The position numbers were made by a program, and so were the translations under genes. A DNA stretch of 64,000 nt, taken from the NCBI RefSeq assembly GCF_015482585.1, contig NZ_CP049742.1, forward strand, positions 2,573,001 through 2,637,000, written 5' to 3'. Positions within the stretch are counted from its first letter, which is position 1. Every line of letters starts with the position of its first letter. The stretch is from Mangrovibacillus cuniculi. GTDB lineage: Bacteria; Bacillota; Bacilli; Bacillales; R1DC41. The notes below the pieces were generated by a model. It worked only from the letters and a program-made list of their open reading frames with translations, was not told the origin of the DNA and did not search any database. This document shows, piece by piece, positions 17,956 through 26,488 of this stretch.

Positions 17956-18059
17956 ACCTCTATAATTACTCCTCTTTTCATAATCTACTATCCTATAATA
18001 TTAATGCATTCATGTGGTATAATCTATTTAATCTAAATATTCTAACAAGGAGAAATCTC

Positions 18060-18431
18060 ATGACTTCCACTTCAAACATGCCAGAGTTAACAAAAGAACA
18101 CCAAACATTATTATTGAATTCACTAAAAAAAACGGTACGACATACGATTACTACTGGGCAAGATAAAGTAGTGAAAGTCGAAGAACTAGATCTACTTCTA
18201 CTTTCTACCGTAAAAGGGGATCAGCTTCAAGTTCCTGTATTTCAATTATCTCAATGCACTTTTGAAGATGAAACTCCTTCCGAGTTACCTCCTCCTATGT
18301 ACATTGGGACATATCATAAAGAACATGGGTTTTCTGCCACAGTTAACCCTCAAATTGAAGGTACTTCCTATGAAGTAATGTGTCGTCATCTTCACTTCTG
18401 TTTAGAAATTTCTTTTAAACAACCTAAATAA
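18060..18431 (+). CDS. Protein of unknown function (123 aa)
   Basis: I do not recognise this protein. The ATG at 18060 is chosen because AAGGAGAAATCTC precedes it; the 16 upstream in-frame codons run through the promoter region. The product is soluble, opens with MTSTSNMPELTKEHQTLLLN, and has a beta-rich middle (VEELDLLLLSTVKGDQLQVP) and a Cys/His cluster near the end (MCRHLHFC) that could bind a metal. It stands alone with a terminator directly after it. Confidence 0.65.
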   Translation: MTSTSNMPELTKEHQTLLLNSLKKTVRHTITTGQDKVVKVEELDLLLLSTVKGDQLQVPVFQLSQCTFEDETPSELPPPMYIGTYHKEHGFSATVNPQIEGTSYEVMCRHLHFCLEISFKQPK

Positions 18432-18439
18432 CACTTCTC

Positions 18440-18472
18440 AAAAGGGATGCTCTTATAGCATCTCTTTTATCG
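18440..18472 (+). terminator. Terminator of the 123-aa gene
   Basis: AAAAGGGATGCT pairs with AGCATCTCTTTT across CTTAT. Confidence 0.75.
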
Positions 18473-18523
18473 TTTTTCCACATTAAAACCTTTAACCTAT
18501 ATTTACTTCCTTGTTTTTCAATA

Positions 18524-18552
18524 GGTTTATAAATTTTAAGAATGGTAATACT
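18524..18552 (+). promoter_or_regulatory. SigF-like (possibly SigB) promoter of katX
   Basis: GGTTTA, a 14-bp spacer, and GGTAATACT, which fits the SigF -10 consensus GGnRAnAnT at every defined base. A SigB reading (GTTTAT-13-GGTAAT) overlaps it. KatX in B. subtilis is known to use SigF and SigB. Confidence 0.55.
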
Positions 18553-18579
18553 GTTTGATGAAAAAAAGGAGGTTTTTTT

Positions 18580-20172
18580 GTGTCAGATAAAAATATGTCC
18601 AATCAACCTAATGGTCCAGATGAATTAACTAACAGCCAAGGTCACCCTGTAACAAACAATCAACATGTTCGTACTGTTGGTAACCGTGGCCCTACTACGC
18701 TAGAAAACTATGATTTTTTAGAGAAAATTAGCCACTTTGATCGCGAGCGAATTCCAGAGCGCGTCGTACATGCTCGAGGTGCTGGTGCACATGGTTACTT
18801 TGAATCATATGGTACATATAATGATGAACCGATTACGAATTACACAAGAGCAAAAGTATTTAAAAAAGGGCAACAAACTCCAGTCTTTGTTCGTTTTTCT
18901 ACCGTTATTCATGGTAACCATTCTCCAGAAACATTACGTGATCCACGTGGATTCGCCGTAAAGTTTTACACAGAAGACGGCAACTGGGACTTAGTAGGGA
19001 ATAACCTAAAGATTTTCTTTATCCGTGATCCGTTAAAGTTTCCTGATATGGTACATGCTTTCAAACCAGATCCATTAACAAACATTCAAGACATGGAGCG
19101 TTTCTTTGACTTTGTATCTCAGTCGCCAGAAGCAACACATATGATCACTTTCCTATTTTCTCCTTGGGGTATTCCAGCAACATACCGTCATATGCAAGGA
19201 TCGGGAGTACATACGTACAAGTGGGTAAATGAAGAAGGAAAAGCGGTGTTAGTGAAGTATCATTGGGAACCTGTTCAAGGAATCCGTAATTTAACTCAAG
19301 TAGAAGCAGAAGAAGTTCAAGGGAAGAACTTTAATCATGCAACGCAAGATTTATATGAAGCAATTGAGCGTGAAGAATTCCCCGAGTGGGAATTGTATGT
19401 TCAAATTATGTCTGATGAAGAACATCCAGAGTTAGATTTTGATCCACTAGACCCTACAAAATTGTGGTACAAAGATCAATATCCATGGGTTAAGGTAGGA
19501 AAAATGGTGCTAAACAAAAATCCAGAAGACTATTTTAACGAAGTAGAGCAGGTTGCGTTTGGAACTGGGGTATTGGTAGATGGATTGGATTTTTCAGACG
19601 ACAAACTTCTTCAAGGTAGAACATACTCCTACTCAGATACGCAGCGTTACCGTGTAGGCACAAACTACTTGCAATTACCAATTAACAAGCCGAAGAAAGA
19701 TGTAGCCACAAACCAACGTGCAGGATCGATGGAATACAAGGTCAATAAGGGTCCTCACCAGAACCCTCATGTGAATTACGAACCTTCTGTTATGGGAGGA
19801 CTGAAAGAACATAACCAGTCAGGCGTAGAGCATACACCTCATGTAGAAGGTAATTTAGTACGGGAAAGCATTGATCGCACCAATAATTTCGGTCAAGCTG
19901 GTGAGACATATCGACGACTGAGTGAGTTTGAGAGAGAAGAACTAATCAACAACTTGGTAGGCGCTTTAGCAACTTGTCGTAAAGAGATCCAAGACCAAAT
20001 GGTAAAACATTTCTCAGAAGCAGATGCGGATTATGGGAAACGAGTGGCAGAAGGATTAAAGATGAAGGCTGACCAATCGGAAATGAGTTCCCGCGGGGTG
20101 TTGGGTAACTTAAAAGGGGAAGAAGGCGTCCATGAAGCCAATACTGATTCGAGGATATCGGATCCTTATTAA
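18580..20172 (+). CDS. katX: Spore-type heme catalase KatX
   Basis: Decomposes hydrogen peroxide. The 530-residue protein carries all heme-catalase landmarks: the distal His in [11 protein letters not shown] (H64), the Asn in [11 protein letters not shown], and the proximal Tyr region [14 protein letters not shown]. Its opening ([28 protein letters not shown]) and its divergent acidic tail ending SRISDPY match KatX, the catalase that protects germinating spores, better than vegetative KatA. GTG start with AAAGGAGG eight bases upstream. Monocistronic, with a SigF-like promoter and its own terminator. This is the second catalase of the window, beside the Mn enzyme. Confidence 0.9.
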   Translation: MSDKNMSNQPNGPDELTNSQGHPVTNNQHVRTVGNRGPTTLENYDFLEKISHFDRERIPERVVHARGAGAHGYFESYGTYNDEPITNYTRAKVFKKGQQTPVFVRFSTVIHGNHSPETLRDPRGFAVKFYTEDGNWDLVGNNLKIFFIRDPLKFPDMVHAFKPDPLTNIQDMERFFDFVSQSPEATHMITFLFSPWGIPATYRHMQGSGVHTYKWVNEEGKAVLVKYHWEPVQGIRNLTQVEAEEVQGKNFNHATQDLYEAIEREEFPEWELYVQIMSDEEHPELDFDPLDPTKLWYKDQYPWVKVGKMVLNKNPEDYFNEVEQVAFGTGVLVDGLDFSDDKLLQGRTYSYSDTQRYRVGTNYLQLPINKPKKDVATNQRAGSMEYKVNKGPHQNPHVNYEPSVMGGLKEHNQSGVEHTPHVEGNLVRESIDRTNNFGQAGETYRRLSEFEREELINNLVGALATCRKEIQDQMVKHFSEADADYGKRVAEGLKMKADQSEMSSRGVLGNLKGEEGVHEANTDSRISDPY

Positions 20173-20187
20173 ATGTGAGCGTTTAGC

Positions 20188-20225
20188 CGCGGAAACCTAA
20201 TTGGGGTTCTGCGGCTTTCTTTGGG
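20188..20225 (+). terminator. katX terminator
   Basis: AGCCGC..GGAAACC pairs with GGGGTT..GCGGCT, followed by TTCTTT. Confidence 0.7.
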
Positions 20226-20256
20226 TTTTTCGGCGTGTTTTCCTTATAAACTTTAG

Positions 20257-20547
20257 GCTTAAGCGCTTTTGTTGCCTTCTTCTCTCTCCATCCATGGCGA
20301 CTTAACCCTTTTGTCGCCTTCTTCCTTCTCCATCCATGGCGACTTAACTCTTTTGTCGCCTTCTTCCTTCTCCATCCATGGCGACTTAACCCTTTTGTCG
20401 CCTTCTTCCCTCTCCATCCATGGCGACTTAACCCTTTTGTCGCCTTCTTCTCTCTTCACCCATGGCGACTTAACCCTTTTGTCGCCTTCTTCTCTCTTCA
20501 CCCATGGCGACTTAACCCTTTTGTCGCCTTCTTCCTTCTCTATCCTT
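20257..20547. repeat. Tandem array, 42-bp units
   Basis: A degenerate first unit (20257) then six units, each starting GGCGACTTAACCC at 20296, 20338, 20380, 20422, 20464 and 20506, exactly 42 bp apart. GGCGAC and GTCGCC in each unit form a small hairpin. The top strand is pyrimidine rich. Because 42 is divisible by 3, both strands carry long spurious repeat frames. Confidence 0.95.
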
Positions 20548-20901
20548 GCGGCTTTAGCGCTTTTGTACCTACTTTCCTGCCTTCTCTTCTGCGGCTTTAG
20601 CGCTTTTGCACCCAATTTCCTACCTTCTCTCCTGCGGCTTTAGCGCTTTTGCACCCAAGTTCCTGCCTTCTCTTCTGCGGCTTTAGCGCTTTTGCACCCA
20701 AGTTCCTGCCTTCTCTCCTGCGGCTTAAGCGCTTTTGTACCCAAGTTCCTGCCTTCTCTTCTGCGGCTTAAGCGCTTTTGTACCCAATTTCCTGCCTTCT
20801 CTTCTGCGGCTTAAGCGCTTTTGTACCCAAGTTCCTGCCTTCTCTTCTGCGGCTTAAGCGCTTTTGCACCCAAGTTCCTGCGGCTTAAGCGCTTAAGCCG
20901 C
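20548..20901. repeat. Tandem array, 43-bp units, ending in a palindrome
   Basis: Units start GCGGCTT at 20548, 20591, 20634, 20677, 20720, 20763, 20806 and 20849, all 43 bp apart. The last is shortened to 31 bp and runs into a perfect 22-bp palindrome (GCGGCTTAAGC plus its reverse complement) at 20880-20901. It is continuous with the 42-bp array and shares the CCTTCTCTTC segment. Confidence 0.95.
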
Positions 20902-20928
20902 AATAAGTACTATCTCATCTCCCCTCCG

Positions 20929-22083
20929 CTACCACTTCTCCCGCAAAAAATAAACTCCATAATAAGCCGCTGCCACCATTAGCAGCACTCCACTTATTAG
21001 AAAAGCTGTGTCCGTAGAGTAGTAGACTGTTACCAAGGCTCCTACCATAGGGCCTACCATTCCACCGAGCCCTTGAATTCCAGAAAGTATACCCCAGCCG
21101 GAGCTTTTAGACTGATCTGGTATGAAAGTAGATAGGAAAGAGTTCCACGCTGGCATCAGTAAGGCATAGGCTACACCGATAATTGCTGCAGCAACAATGG
21201 CAGCTTGAAAAGAAGAGATTACTATTACTCCTAAGATTCCTGCAGCTAGTGTCATGAATCCTAGTAAGATAGGAATTTTTCTTCCTACTAAATCAGCAAA
21301 CTTACCCATTGGAATAAGTGATATTCCTATCAACACACCACCAACTACTAAAAGCATGGAATACTCCGTTGGCGATAATCTCAGTTCCTGATAGATAAAG
21401 CTCGGTAATATCGGCAGTAACATGCCCACAGCTACACCTTGTAATAGAATCCCTGGATACACCACTCTGCCTTTTCGAATCATTACTAATGTAGCCACCC
21501 ACTCCCGCTTTAACGAACGAGAAGGAGTAGACTCAATTATTCTTTCTTGTGTAAAAAGCTCAAACAGCAGGTAGCTAGCGAACGTACTGCTTACTAGTAA
21601 CCAGAAAGAGAACATGGTAGCGAATTGAATTAATACGTTTATAGATAAGGCACCTACGCTTAAACCCACTAACCAGGCTAAGTAAATGACTCCCATTTTC
21701 GATCCTCTTTCTTTTCCTTTTACCTTTGCCAATATATAAATCCACACCGGGCAAAGCCCCACGCCTAGGCAAGCTGCTCCAGCCAAGGCTGTCATATAAC
21801 TAGGGTAATACCACATGCAAAATAAGCCAAAGAACATTACCATATAACTTACCCGTAACACTCTTTTTTCTCCAAAGCACTCCATCCAAAACCCAATAAA
21901 GACATTGGATAAGGCATCGAACACAAAATGAACAGACACAGCTACGCCTACTATCGCAATGGAGGTATGTAGTTGATCTGTTGCAAAAGTTGGTAGGTAC
22001 CCAATGATAAATGCCCCTCTTACACATTCTGCAAAACTCAACATGAATGCTAAATAGATAAAACGACTTTTAGCTAGTGTCAT
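20929..22083 (-). CDS. MFS transporter, probable LtaA-like glycolipid flippase
   Basis: A 384-residue, roughly 12-helix major facilitator protein (SFAECVRGAFIIGYLPTF near the start; GKFADLVGRKIPILLGF between the halves). The ATG overlaps the stop of the ugtP-like gene by 4 bp. In Staphylococcus the ugtP homologue ypfP is followed by ltaA, an MFS protein that flips the diglucosyl-diacylglycerol anchor of lipoteichoic acid; the same order here suggests the same role. That function is inferred from position: the fold alone would equally fit a drug or sugar exporter. Confidence 0.7.
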   Translation of the reverse strand: MTLAKSRFIYLAFMLSFAECVRGAFIIGYLPTFATDQLHTSIAIVGVAVSVHFVFDALSNVFIGFWMECFGEKRVLRVSYMVMFFGLFCMWYYPSYMTALAGAACLGVGLCPVWIYILAKVKGKERGSKMGVIYLAWLVGLSVGALSINVLIQFATMFSFWLLVSSTFASYLLFELFTQERIIESTPSRSLKREWVATLVMIRKGRVVYPGILLQGVAVGMLLPILPSFIYQELRLSPTEYSMLLVVGGVLIGISLIPMGKFADLVGRKIPILLGFMTLAAGILGVIVISSFQAAIVAAAIIGVAYALLMPAWNSFLSTFIPDQSKSSGWGILSGIQGLGGMVGPMVGALVTVYYSTDTAFLISGVLLMVAAAYYGVYFLREKW

Positions 22084-23213
22084 CCTACGCCGACTTCCAA
22101 TCTCTCCTCTACCATCTCCAGTAGGTTATCTACAATAACAGCTGCAGCAAAAGGTTGGTATAATTGGATCATTGCTTGTTCCATGGTTATTCGCACTTCT
22201 TCATTTTCTAGTATTCTACTTGTATTCCAGAGTACTTCTTCCACTGTGTGCACATGCACTGCTGCCTTCTTCCACTCAAAGAATTGAGCGTTTTCTTTCT
22301 CTTGTCCAGGAACAGCTCGATATAACACCAAGGGAACATGTTTAGCTAGAGCTTCACTTAACGTTATTCCTCCAGGCTTGGTAATCATCACTGTTGCCAT
22401 TTCCATCAGTTCATCTATTTCTTGTACATATCCTAAAATTGCAACATTATGGTACATTCCTACCTTCTTCTCCAACAACTCTTTTAACTCTATGTTATTG
22501 CCACAGACGATTAGTAACTGCGAATCTTTCATCTCTGCTAACTCAGTTGCTAAGTAGTCCGTATCTTTTAACACGCCAAAAGCACCTGACATCAATAAAA
22601 TGGTCTTCTTTGTTGCATCTAAACCATACTTCATCCATACATTTAGCTTGTCTTTCTTCTCTTCAAAAGCTGCTCTTACTGGGATTCCTGTCACACTTAT
22701 ACATGTTGGAGAGAAACCTAAATCAATCATCTCTTGCTTCATTTCTTCACTGGCCACAAAATAATGATCTACATTAGGATGTAGCCATCTAGAGTGCAGA
22801 CAGAAATCTGTTAATGTGTGAACAACAGGAATAGCAGATCCTGTTTGTTTCTTCCACTCTCCTACAACTAACATAGGGAACGTATTGACGATGATATCAG
22901 GTTGAACTTTCGAGATTACTTCTCTTAGTCGCTCCATTCCAAATTGGTTAAACCATGTCGTGACACGGTAATCATTCTTCATATTGTTTGTCCCATAATA
23001 AAAACTTCCATATACTTTCTGACCAACTGTAAAACTCTTGATGTATAAGTATTTCGTCATTTTTGTAATAGCTGGGTGTGCTTCTTGAAATAAATCACAT
23101 GTCGTAACATTCGTTATTCCTTTCGCGCGAAACTGCTTTTCGAGTGTGGTTGTTACTTGAAGATGACCGTTGCCGTAGCTTCCGGTCAAAATCAACACCT
23201 TAGTCGATTTCAC
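22080..23213 (-). CDS. ugtP: Processive diacylglycerol beta-glucosyltransferase (UgtP-like)
   Basis: Transfers glucose from UDP-glucose to diacylglycerol, making the membrane glycolipids that anchor lipoteichoic acid. The 378-residue protein is a GT28/MGD-type enzyme: GSYGNGHLQVTTTL at the N-terminus, DIIVNTFPMLVVGEW, and the nucleotide-sugar site TKPGGITLSEALAKHVPLVLY. I start at the GTG at 23213 because GGGAGGATTCACT lies directly before it; the frame is open 18 codons further. First gene of a two-gene operon with the MFS transporter. In B. subtilis UgtP also couples cell size to nutrient supply. Confidence 0.85.
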   Translation of the reverse strand: MKSTKVLILTGSYGNGHLQVTTTLEKQFRAKGITNVTTCDLFQEAHPAITKMTKYLYIKSFTVGQKVYGSFYYGTNNMKNDYRVTTWFNQFGMERLREVISKVQPDIIVNTFPMLVVGEWKKQTGSAIPVVHTLTDFCLHSRWLHPNVDHYFVASEEMKQEMIDLGFSPTCISVTGIPVRAAFEEKKDKLNVWMKYGLDATKKTILLMSGAFGVLKDTDYLATELAEMKDSQLLIVCGNNIELKELLEKKVGMYHNVAILGYVQEIDELMEMATVMITKPGGITLSEALAKHVPLVLYRAVPGQEKENAQFFEWKKAAVHVHTVEEVLWNTSRILENEEVRITMEQAMIQLYQPFAAAVIVDNLLEMVEERLEVGVG

Positions 23214-23465
23214 AGTGAATCCTCCCTTTAGTAGAACAAAATAGAATAATTTCTTAACTTCAAGCACTATACCGTTATGTAGGTTAATTTTACTTAATCT
23301 AACAAATCATAAGAAATTCTTCTGTATCTAGTAAAATATTATGTAAGTTTTATTGGATTTCCTTTGTTATTTATGTAAAGATTTTATAAAGATTAAGATT
23401 TCTAAAAATTCTCTACCTTTGTTAGACTATAGCTACTATTCTTTTAAAAGCGAAGGAGTTATTTT

Positions 23466-25121
23466 ATGTTACAATCCCGCGAGCAAGTGTTAGCTTATAC
23501 GAAACAATTAGTTCAAATAGAAAGTATTGTGAACACCGAAGGAGAAAAAGTAATCGCGCATTCCTTACACACTCTTATTGCTTCTATGCCTTATTTTCAA
23601 AAGCACTACGACCAAGTTCTTCTGGAAAAAACGGTGGATGACGCACAAGATCGTTTTAACGTTCTGGCTTTTGTAAAAGGAACAAAAGCACCAAGCAATC
23701 GGACAGTTATTCTTATGGGTCACATTGATACTGTTGGCACCAATGATTACGACGAGCTGCAGTCACTAGCTTATAACCCAGAAAAATTAAAAGAAGCCTT
23801 GAAAGAAGAACCGCTCGCGGAACATGTGAAAGAACACGTACACTCCGACAATTGGATGTTCGGACGTGGTGTCTTAGATATGAAGAGCGGCCTAGCAAGT
23901 CACTTATTTTTACTACATTACTACAGTGAAAATCCTCATCTACTGGAAGGGAATATCGTTTTTGTTGGAGAGTGTGATGAAGAAGACGGATCGAATGGTA
24001 TTTTAACAGCGGTATCCACGTTAAATAAATGGAAAGAGGAATACGGTTTTCAGTATGTGGGAGCCGTAAATGCAGACTTTGTTTCCCCAAGATACGCTGA
24101 CGATCCAAACAGATATATTTATCAGGGAACCGTTGGAAAGCTTCTACCTTCCTTCTTTATTACAGGTGCCGAAACACATGTTGGCTCTGCTTTTGAAGGG
24201 TTAGATCCAAACTTTATTGCGGCAGAATTAACTAGAGCTATCAACTATAATCCAGCTTTGTGCGATGAATCGCTTGGAGAGACAACTGTACCTCCAGTTT
24301 CCTTAAAGCAAATGGACTTAAAGCCTTCCTATGATGTTCAAACGGCTTTGTCTGCATATGTGTACTATAATTTCTTTATCCATTCTTGGACTCCAAAGAT
24401 GGTTCTCGACAAACTCTGCGCTATCGCTGAAGATGCCTTTACAAATGCTCTGGAATCTTTACAACAAAGGTACGAAGCATATGCCAAACTAAGTGGGCAG
24501 CCAGCTAATCCTCTACCTTGGAAGTCAAATGTAATGACATATGAGCAATTAGAGCAACAACTTGTAGACCTACATGGCGATACGTATCGAACACACATGG
24601 AAGAGTTTAAAGCCGCTCTAATGGAAAGAGAGGATCTAGATACTCGGATGTATGCTGCCCGAGTGGTAGAAGAAGCATGGAGATGGATGCCAGAAAAACA
24701 ACCTACAATTATCGCTTTTTACTCATCGCTCTATTCCCCTCGAATTGAGATTAGTGGGAAAACCAATGAAGAAAAGCGATTACTAGAAGGTGTAAAAAAA
24801 GCAGTGGAAACCGTTCAACCATCTTATGCTTATCCAATCGTAACGAGAAACTTCTTCCCGTATATATCGGATATGAGTTTCGTTGCAATTAGTGATAACG
24901 AGGAAGGTATTCGAGCTGCAAACGTAAATAATCCAAGCTTTGGGACAAAATTGCGTGTGAATTATGAAGAAATAAGAGCGTTGAACGTTCCTGTTATTAA
25001 TATTGGACCATACGGCGTGGATGCTCATAAAAAATTGGAACGGATGGAAATGACCTACTCCTTAGAGGTGGTACCTAATTTAACAAACGAAGTAGTACAA
25101 TACGTATTGTCTTCCGATTAA
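23466..25121 (+). CDS. rocB: RocB-like M20 peptidase
   Basis: A 551-residue cytoplasmic M20 metallopeptidase. Zinc-site motifs are visible: LMGHIDTVG (~86), RGVLDMKSGLASHL (~135) and GECDEEDGSNG (~168). Size and the long C-terminal half (PVINIGPYGVDAHKKLERM) match RocB, a gene associated with arginine utilisation in Bacillus but with unproven substrate. GAAGGAG SD before the ATG. It stands alone here rather than beside other roc genes. A bidirectional terminator separates it from the convergent GNAT gene. Confidence 0.88.
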   Translation: MLQSREQVLAYTKQLVQIESIVNTEGEKVIAHSLHTLIASMPYFQKHYDQVLLEKTVDDAQDRFNVLAFVKGTKAPSNRTVILMGHIDTVGTNDYDELQSLAYNPEKLKEALKEEPLAEHVKEHVHSDNWMFGRGVLDMKSGLASHLFLLHYYSENPHLLEGNIVFVGECDEEDGSNGILTAVSTLNKWKEEYGFQYVGAVNADFVSPRYADDPNRYIYQGTVGKLLPSFFITGAETHVGSAFEGLDPNFIAAELTRAINYNPALCDESLGETTVPPVSLKQMDLKPSYDVQTALSAYVYYNFFIHSWTPKMVLDKLCAIAEDAFTNALESLQQRYEAYAKLSGQPANPLPWKSNVMTYEQLEQQLVDLHGDTYRTHMEEFKAALMEREDLDTRMYAARVVEEAWRWMPEKQPTIIAFYSSLYSPRIEISGKTNEEKRLLEGVKKAVETVQPSYAYPIVTRNFFPYISDMSFVAISDNEEGIRAANVNNPSFGTKLRVNYEEIRALNVPVINIGPYGVDAHKKLERMEMTYSLEVVPNLTNEVVQYVLSSD

Positions 25122-25147
25122 AAACAGATCTCATCACGTAACCCAAA
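25121..25147 (+). repeat. Probable internally deleted copy of the stem-loop repeat
   Basis: ACAGATCTCATCACGTAAC matches the start (ACAGATCACATCACGTGG) and the end (GTCACGTAAC) of copy 3 at 48282, as if about 30 bp between the two CACGT motifs were lost. It also lies directly before a terminator. Confidence 0.45.
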
Positions 25148-25181
25148 ACCAGTGCTGCCTCCAAAGTTACACTGGTTTTCT
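25145..25181. terminator. Bidirectional terminator between rocB and the GNAT gene
   Basis: AAAACCAGTG pairs with CACTGGTTTT; T/A runs on both sides. Confidence 0.85.
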
Positions 25182-25182
25182 T

Positions 25183-25650
25183 TTATGGATTACGCCTCAT
25201 CGTAACAAACTGTCCTACTGGTGACAGAAACGTATGCTGTTGTACAAAGCCAAATTTTCCGTATAAGCAGATTGCTCGTTGATTGAAAGTCGCTACCGTT
25301 ACCCTAAACGGCATCTCTTCCATTTGAACCTGATCTAGTATAAAGCCAAAAAAGCTTTTCCCTAATCCATTACCGGTCAAAGATGGTTTCATCCCTAATC
25401 CGATATCAATACAATCTTCGGCGTATGCTCCTACTGTATTACCAGAGGGAACTTGCGCTTCATTCCCCGTGCAAAAAAATCCTACCATTTCTTCTCGGTC
25501 ATCTATTACCACATAATACATATCATTCATTAGTGCGGCAAACACATCATCTGTGTTAGGTAAATGATAAAAGTCATACGGAGCAGGATAGCGCCACTGC
25601 ATAATTTCGTTAGCGTAGTCCTCTTTCATTTGTTCTACGGTCCAATTCAA
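25183..25650 (-). CDS. GNAT family N-acetyltransferase
   Basis: A 155-residue acetyl-CoA-dependent transferase. The start of the fold (WTVEQMKEDYANEIMQWRY), the central strand YYVVIDDREEMVGFFC, and the acetyl-CoA pyrophosphate loop region MKPSLTGNGLGKSFFGFIL are visible, followed by VTVATFNQRAICLYGKFGF, a standard GNAT C-terminal motif. Start is a TTG at 25650 after an AAGGAC-type SD. Substrate unknown. Divergent from the flavodoxin-like reductase gene. Confidence 0.85.
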   Translation of the reverse strand: MNWTVEQMKEDYANEIMQWRYPAPYDFYHLPNTDDVFAALMNDMYYVVIDDREEMVGFFCTGNEAQVPSGNTVGAYAEDCIDIGLGMKPSLTGNGLGKSFFGFILDQVQMEEMPFRVTVATFNQRAICLYGKFGFVQQHTFLSPVGQFVTMRRNP

Positions 25651-25735
25651 TGTCCTTCTTCCTCCCCATTTTGTTCGCCCTTTAGTAAATGGTATAGTGA
25701 TGTTAGGAAAAATTCTACATAAAGGTGGAGATTTT

Positions 25736-26275
25736 TTGAAAACGTTAGTTCTTTTAGGAAGTACACGTGAAAACGGAAACAGCGAATGGCTAGCAAAAGA
25801 AGCTGTTAATGGAACGGAATATACAATGGTAGCTTTAGCTGACTTATCTATACAAGCAATTGTAGATCAAAGACATAAAGAGGGCGGATTTACTCATATA
25901 CAAGATGACTATGACCACCTTGTGGAGCTTATGCTTTCTCACGATCGTTTAATCTTTGCTACACCTCTTTATTGGTATGGAATGAGTGGTCCTATGAAAG
26001 ACTTCTTTGATCGTTGGTCTCAGTACCTGCGAGACGACCGCTACCAATTAAAGTCAGAGTTACAAAAGAAAGAGAATTATGTCATCATTTCTGGAGGAAA
26101 AGATGCTGGTGTGAAAGCCCTACCGTTAGTACAACAATTTGCTTACATCTTTGAATTTATGGGAATGACCTTTAACGACTATGTTATTTGTAAAGGGGTA
26201 AAACCTGGGGAAGTGAAAGATGATACGATCGCTGTCGCAAAAGTTCATGAGTGGAACCAATCGTTTTCAAAATAG
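25736..26275 (+). CDS. Flavodoxin-like NAD(P)H-dependent oxidoreductase
   Basis: A 179-residue flavodoxin-fold protein: LVLLGSTRENGNSEWL is the FMN-phosphate loop, RLIFATPLYWYGMSGPMKDFFDRW is the conserved second flavin loop of the NADPH-dependent FMN reductase/NQO family. Such enzymes reduce quinones, azo dyes or flavins. The TTG at 25736 is preferred (AAAGGTGGAG upstream) to the ATG at 25697, which would add 13 unlikely residues spanning that SD. Monocistronic with its own terminator. Confidence 0.82.
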   Translation: MKTLVLLGSTRENGNSEWLAKEAVNGTEYTMVALADLSIQAIVDQRHKEGGFTHIQDDYDHLVELMLSHDRLIFATPLYWYGMSGPMKDFFDRWSQYLRDDRYQLKSELQKKENYVIISGGKDAGVKALPLVQQFAYIFEFMGMTFNDYVICKGVKPGEVKDDTIAVAKVHEWNQSFSK

Positions 26276-26283
26276 TAAGGAAG

Positions 26284-26322
26284 TAGCGTTCTCTTAAAAA
26301 TAGAGAACGTTTTTTTATTTTT
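26284..26322 (+). terminator. Terminator of the oxidoreductase gene
   Basis: CGTTCTCT pairs with AGAGAACG, followed by TTTTTTT. Confidence 0.85.
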
Positions 26323-26389
26323 TCTTGGTACCTCATAAAATAACACTTTCTATCCATACTAACTTTGTCGAAATATAGCACATTTTTTG

Positions 26390-26451
26390 TTGACGAAAGA
26401 TGTATATACAAGTTATGATGAAAACGTAAACAAAACCTGTATATACAGGTT
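26390..26451 (+). promoter_or_regulatory. tre promoter with two TreR operators and a cre site
   Basis: TTGACG (26390-26395), 18 bp, TATGAT (26414-26419). Operator 1, TGTATATACA (26401-26410), lies in the spacer. Operator 2, AACCTGTATATACAGGTT (26434-26451), is a perfect 18-bp palindrome downstream. TGAAAACGTAAACA (26419-26432) fits the CcpA cre consensus between them. Confidence 0.85.
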
Positions 26452-26488
26452 CCAATACATGTAAACGGTCTCAAAGGAGGAGAACTTA

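Noticed and set aside
20257-20901. Long reading frames on both strands with a 14-residue repeat
   Set aside because: They arise because the 42-bp unit is divisible by three; no SD, no stop pressure, and frames break where the unit becomes 43 bp.
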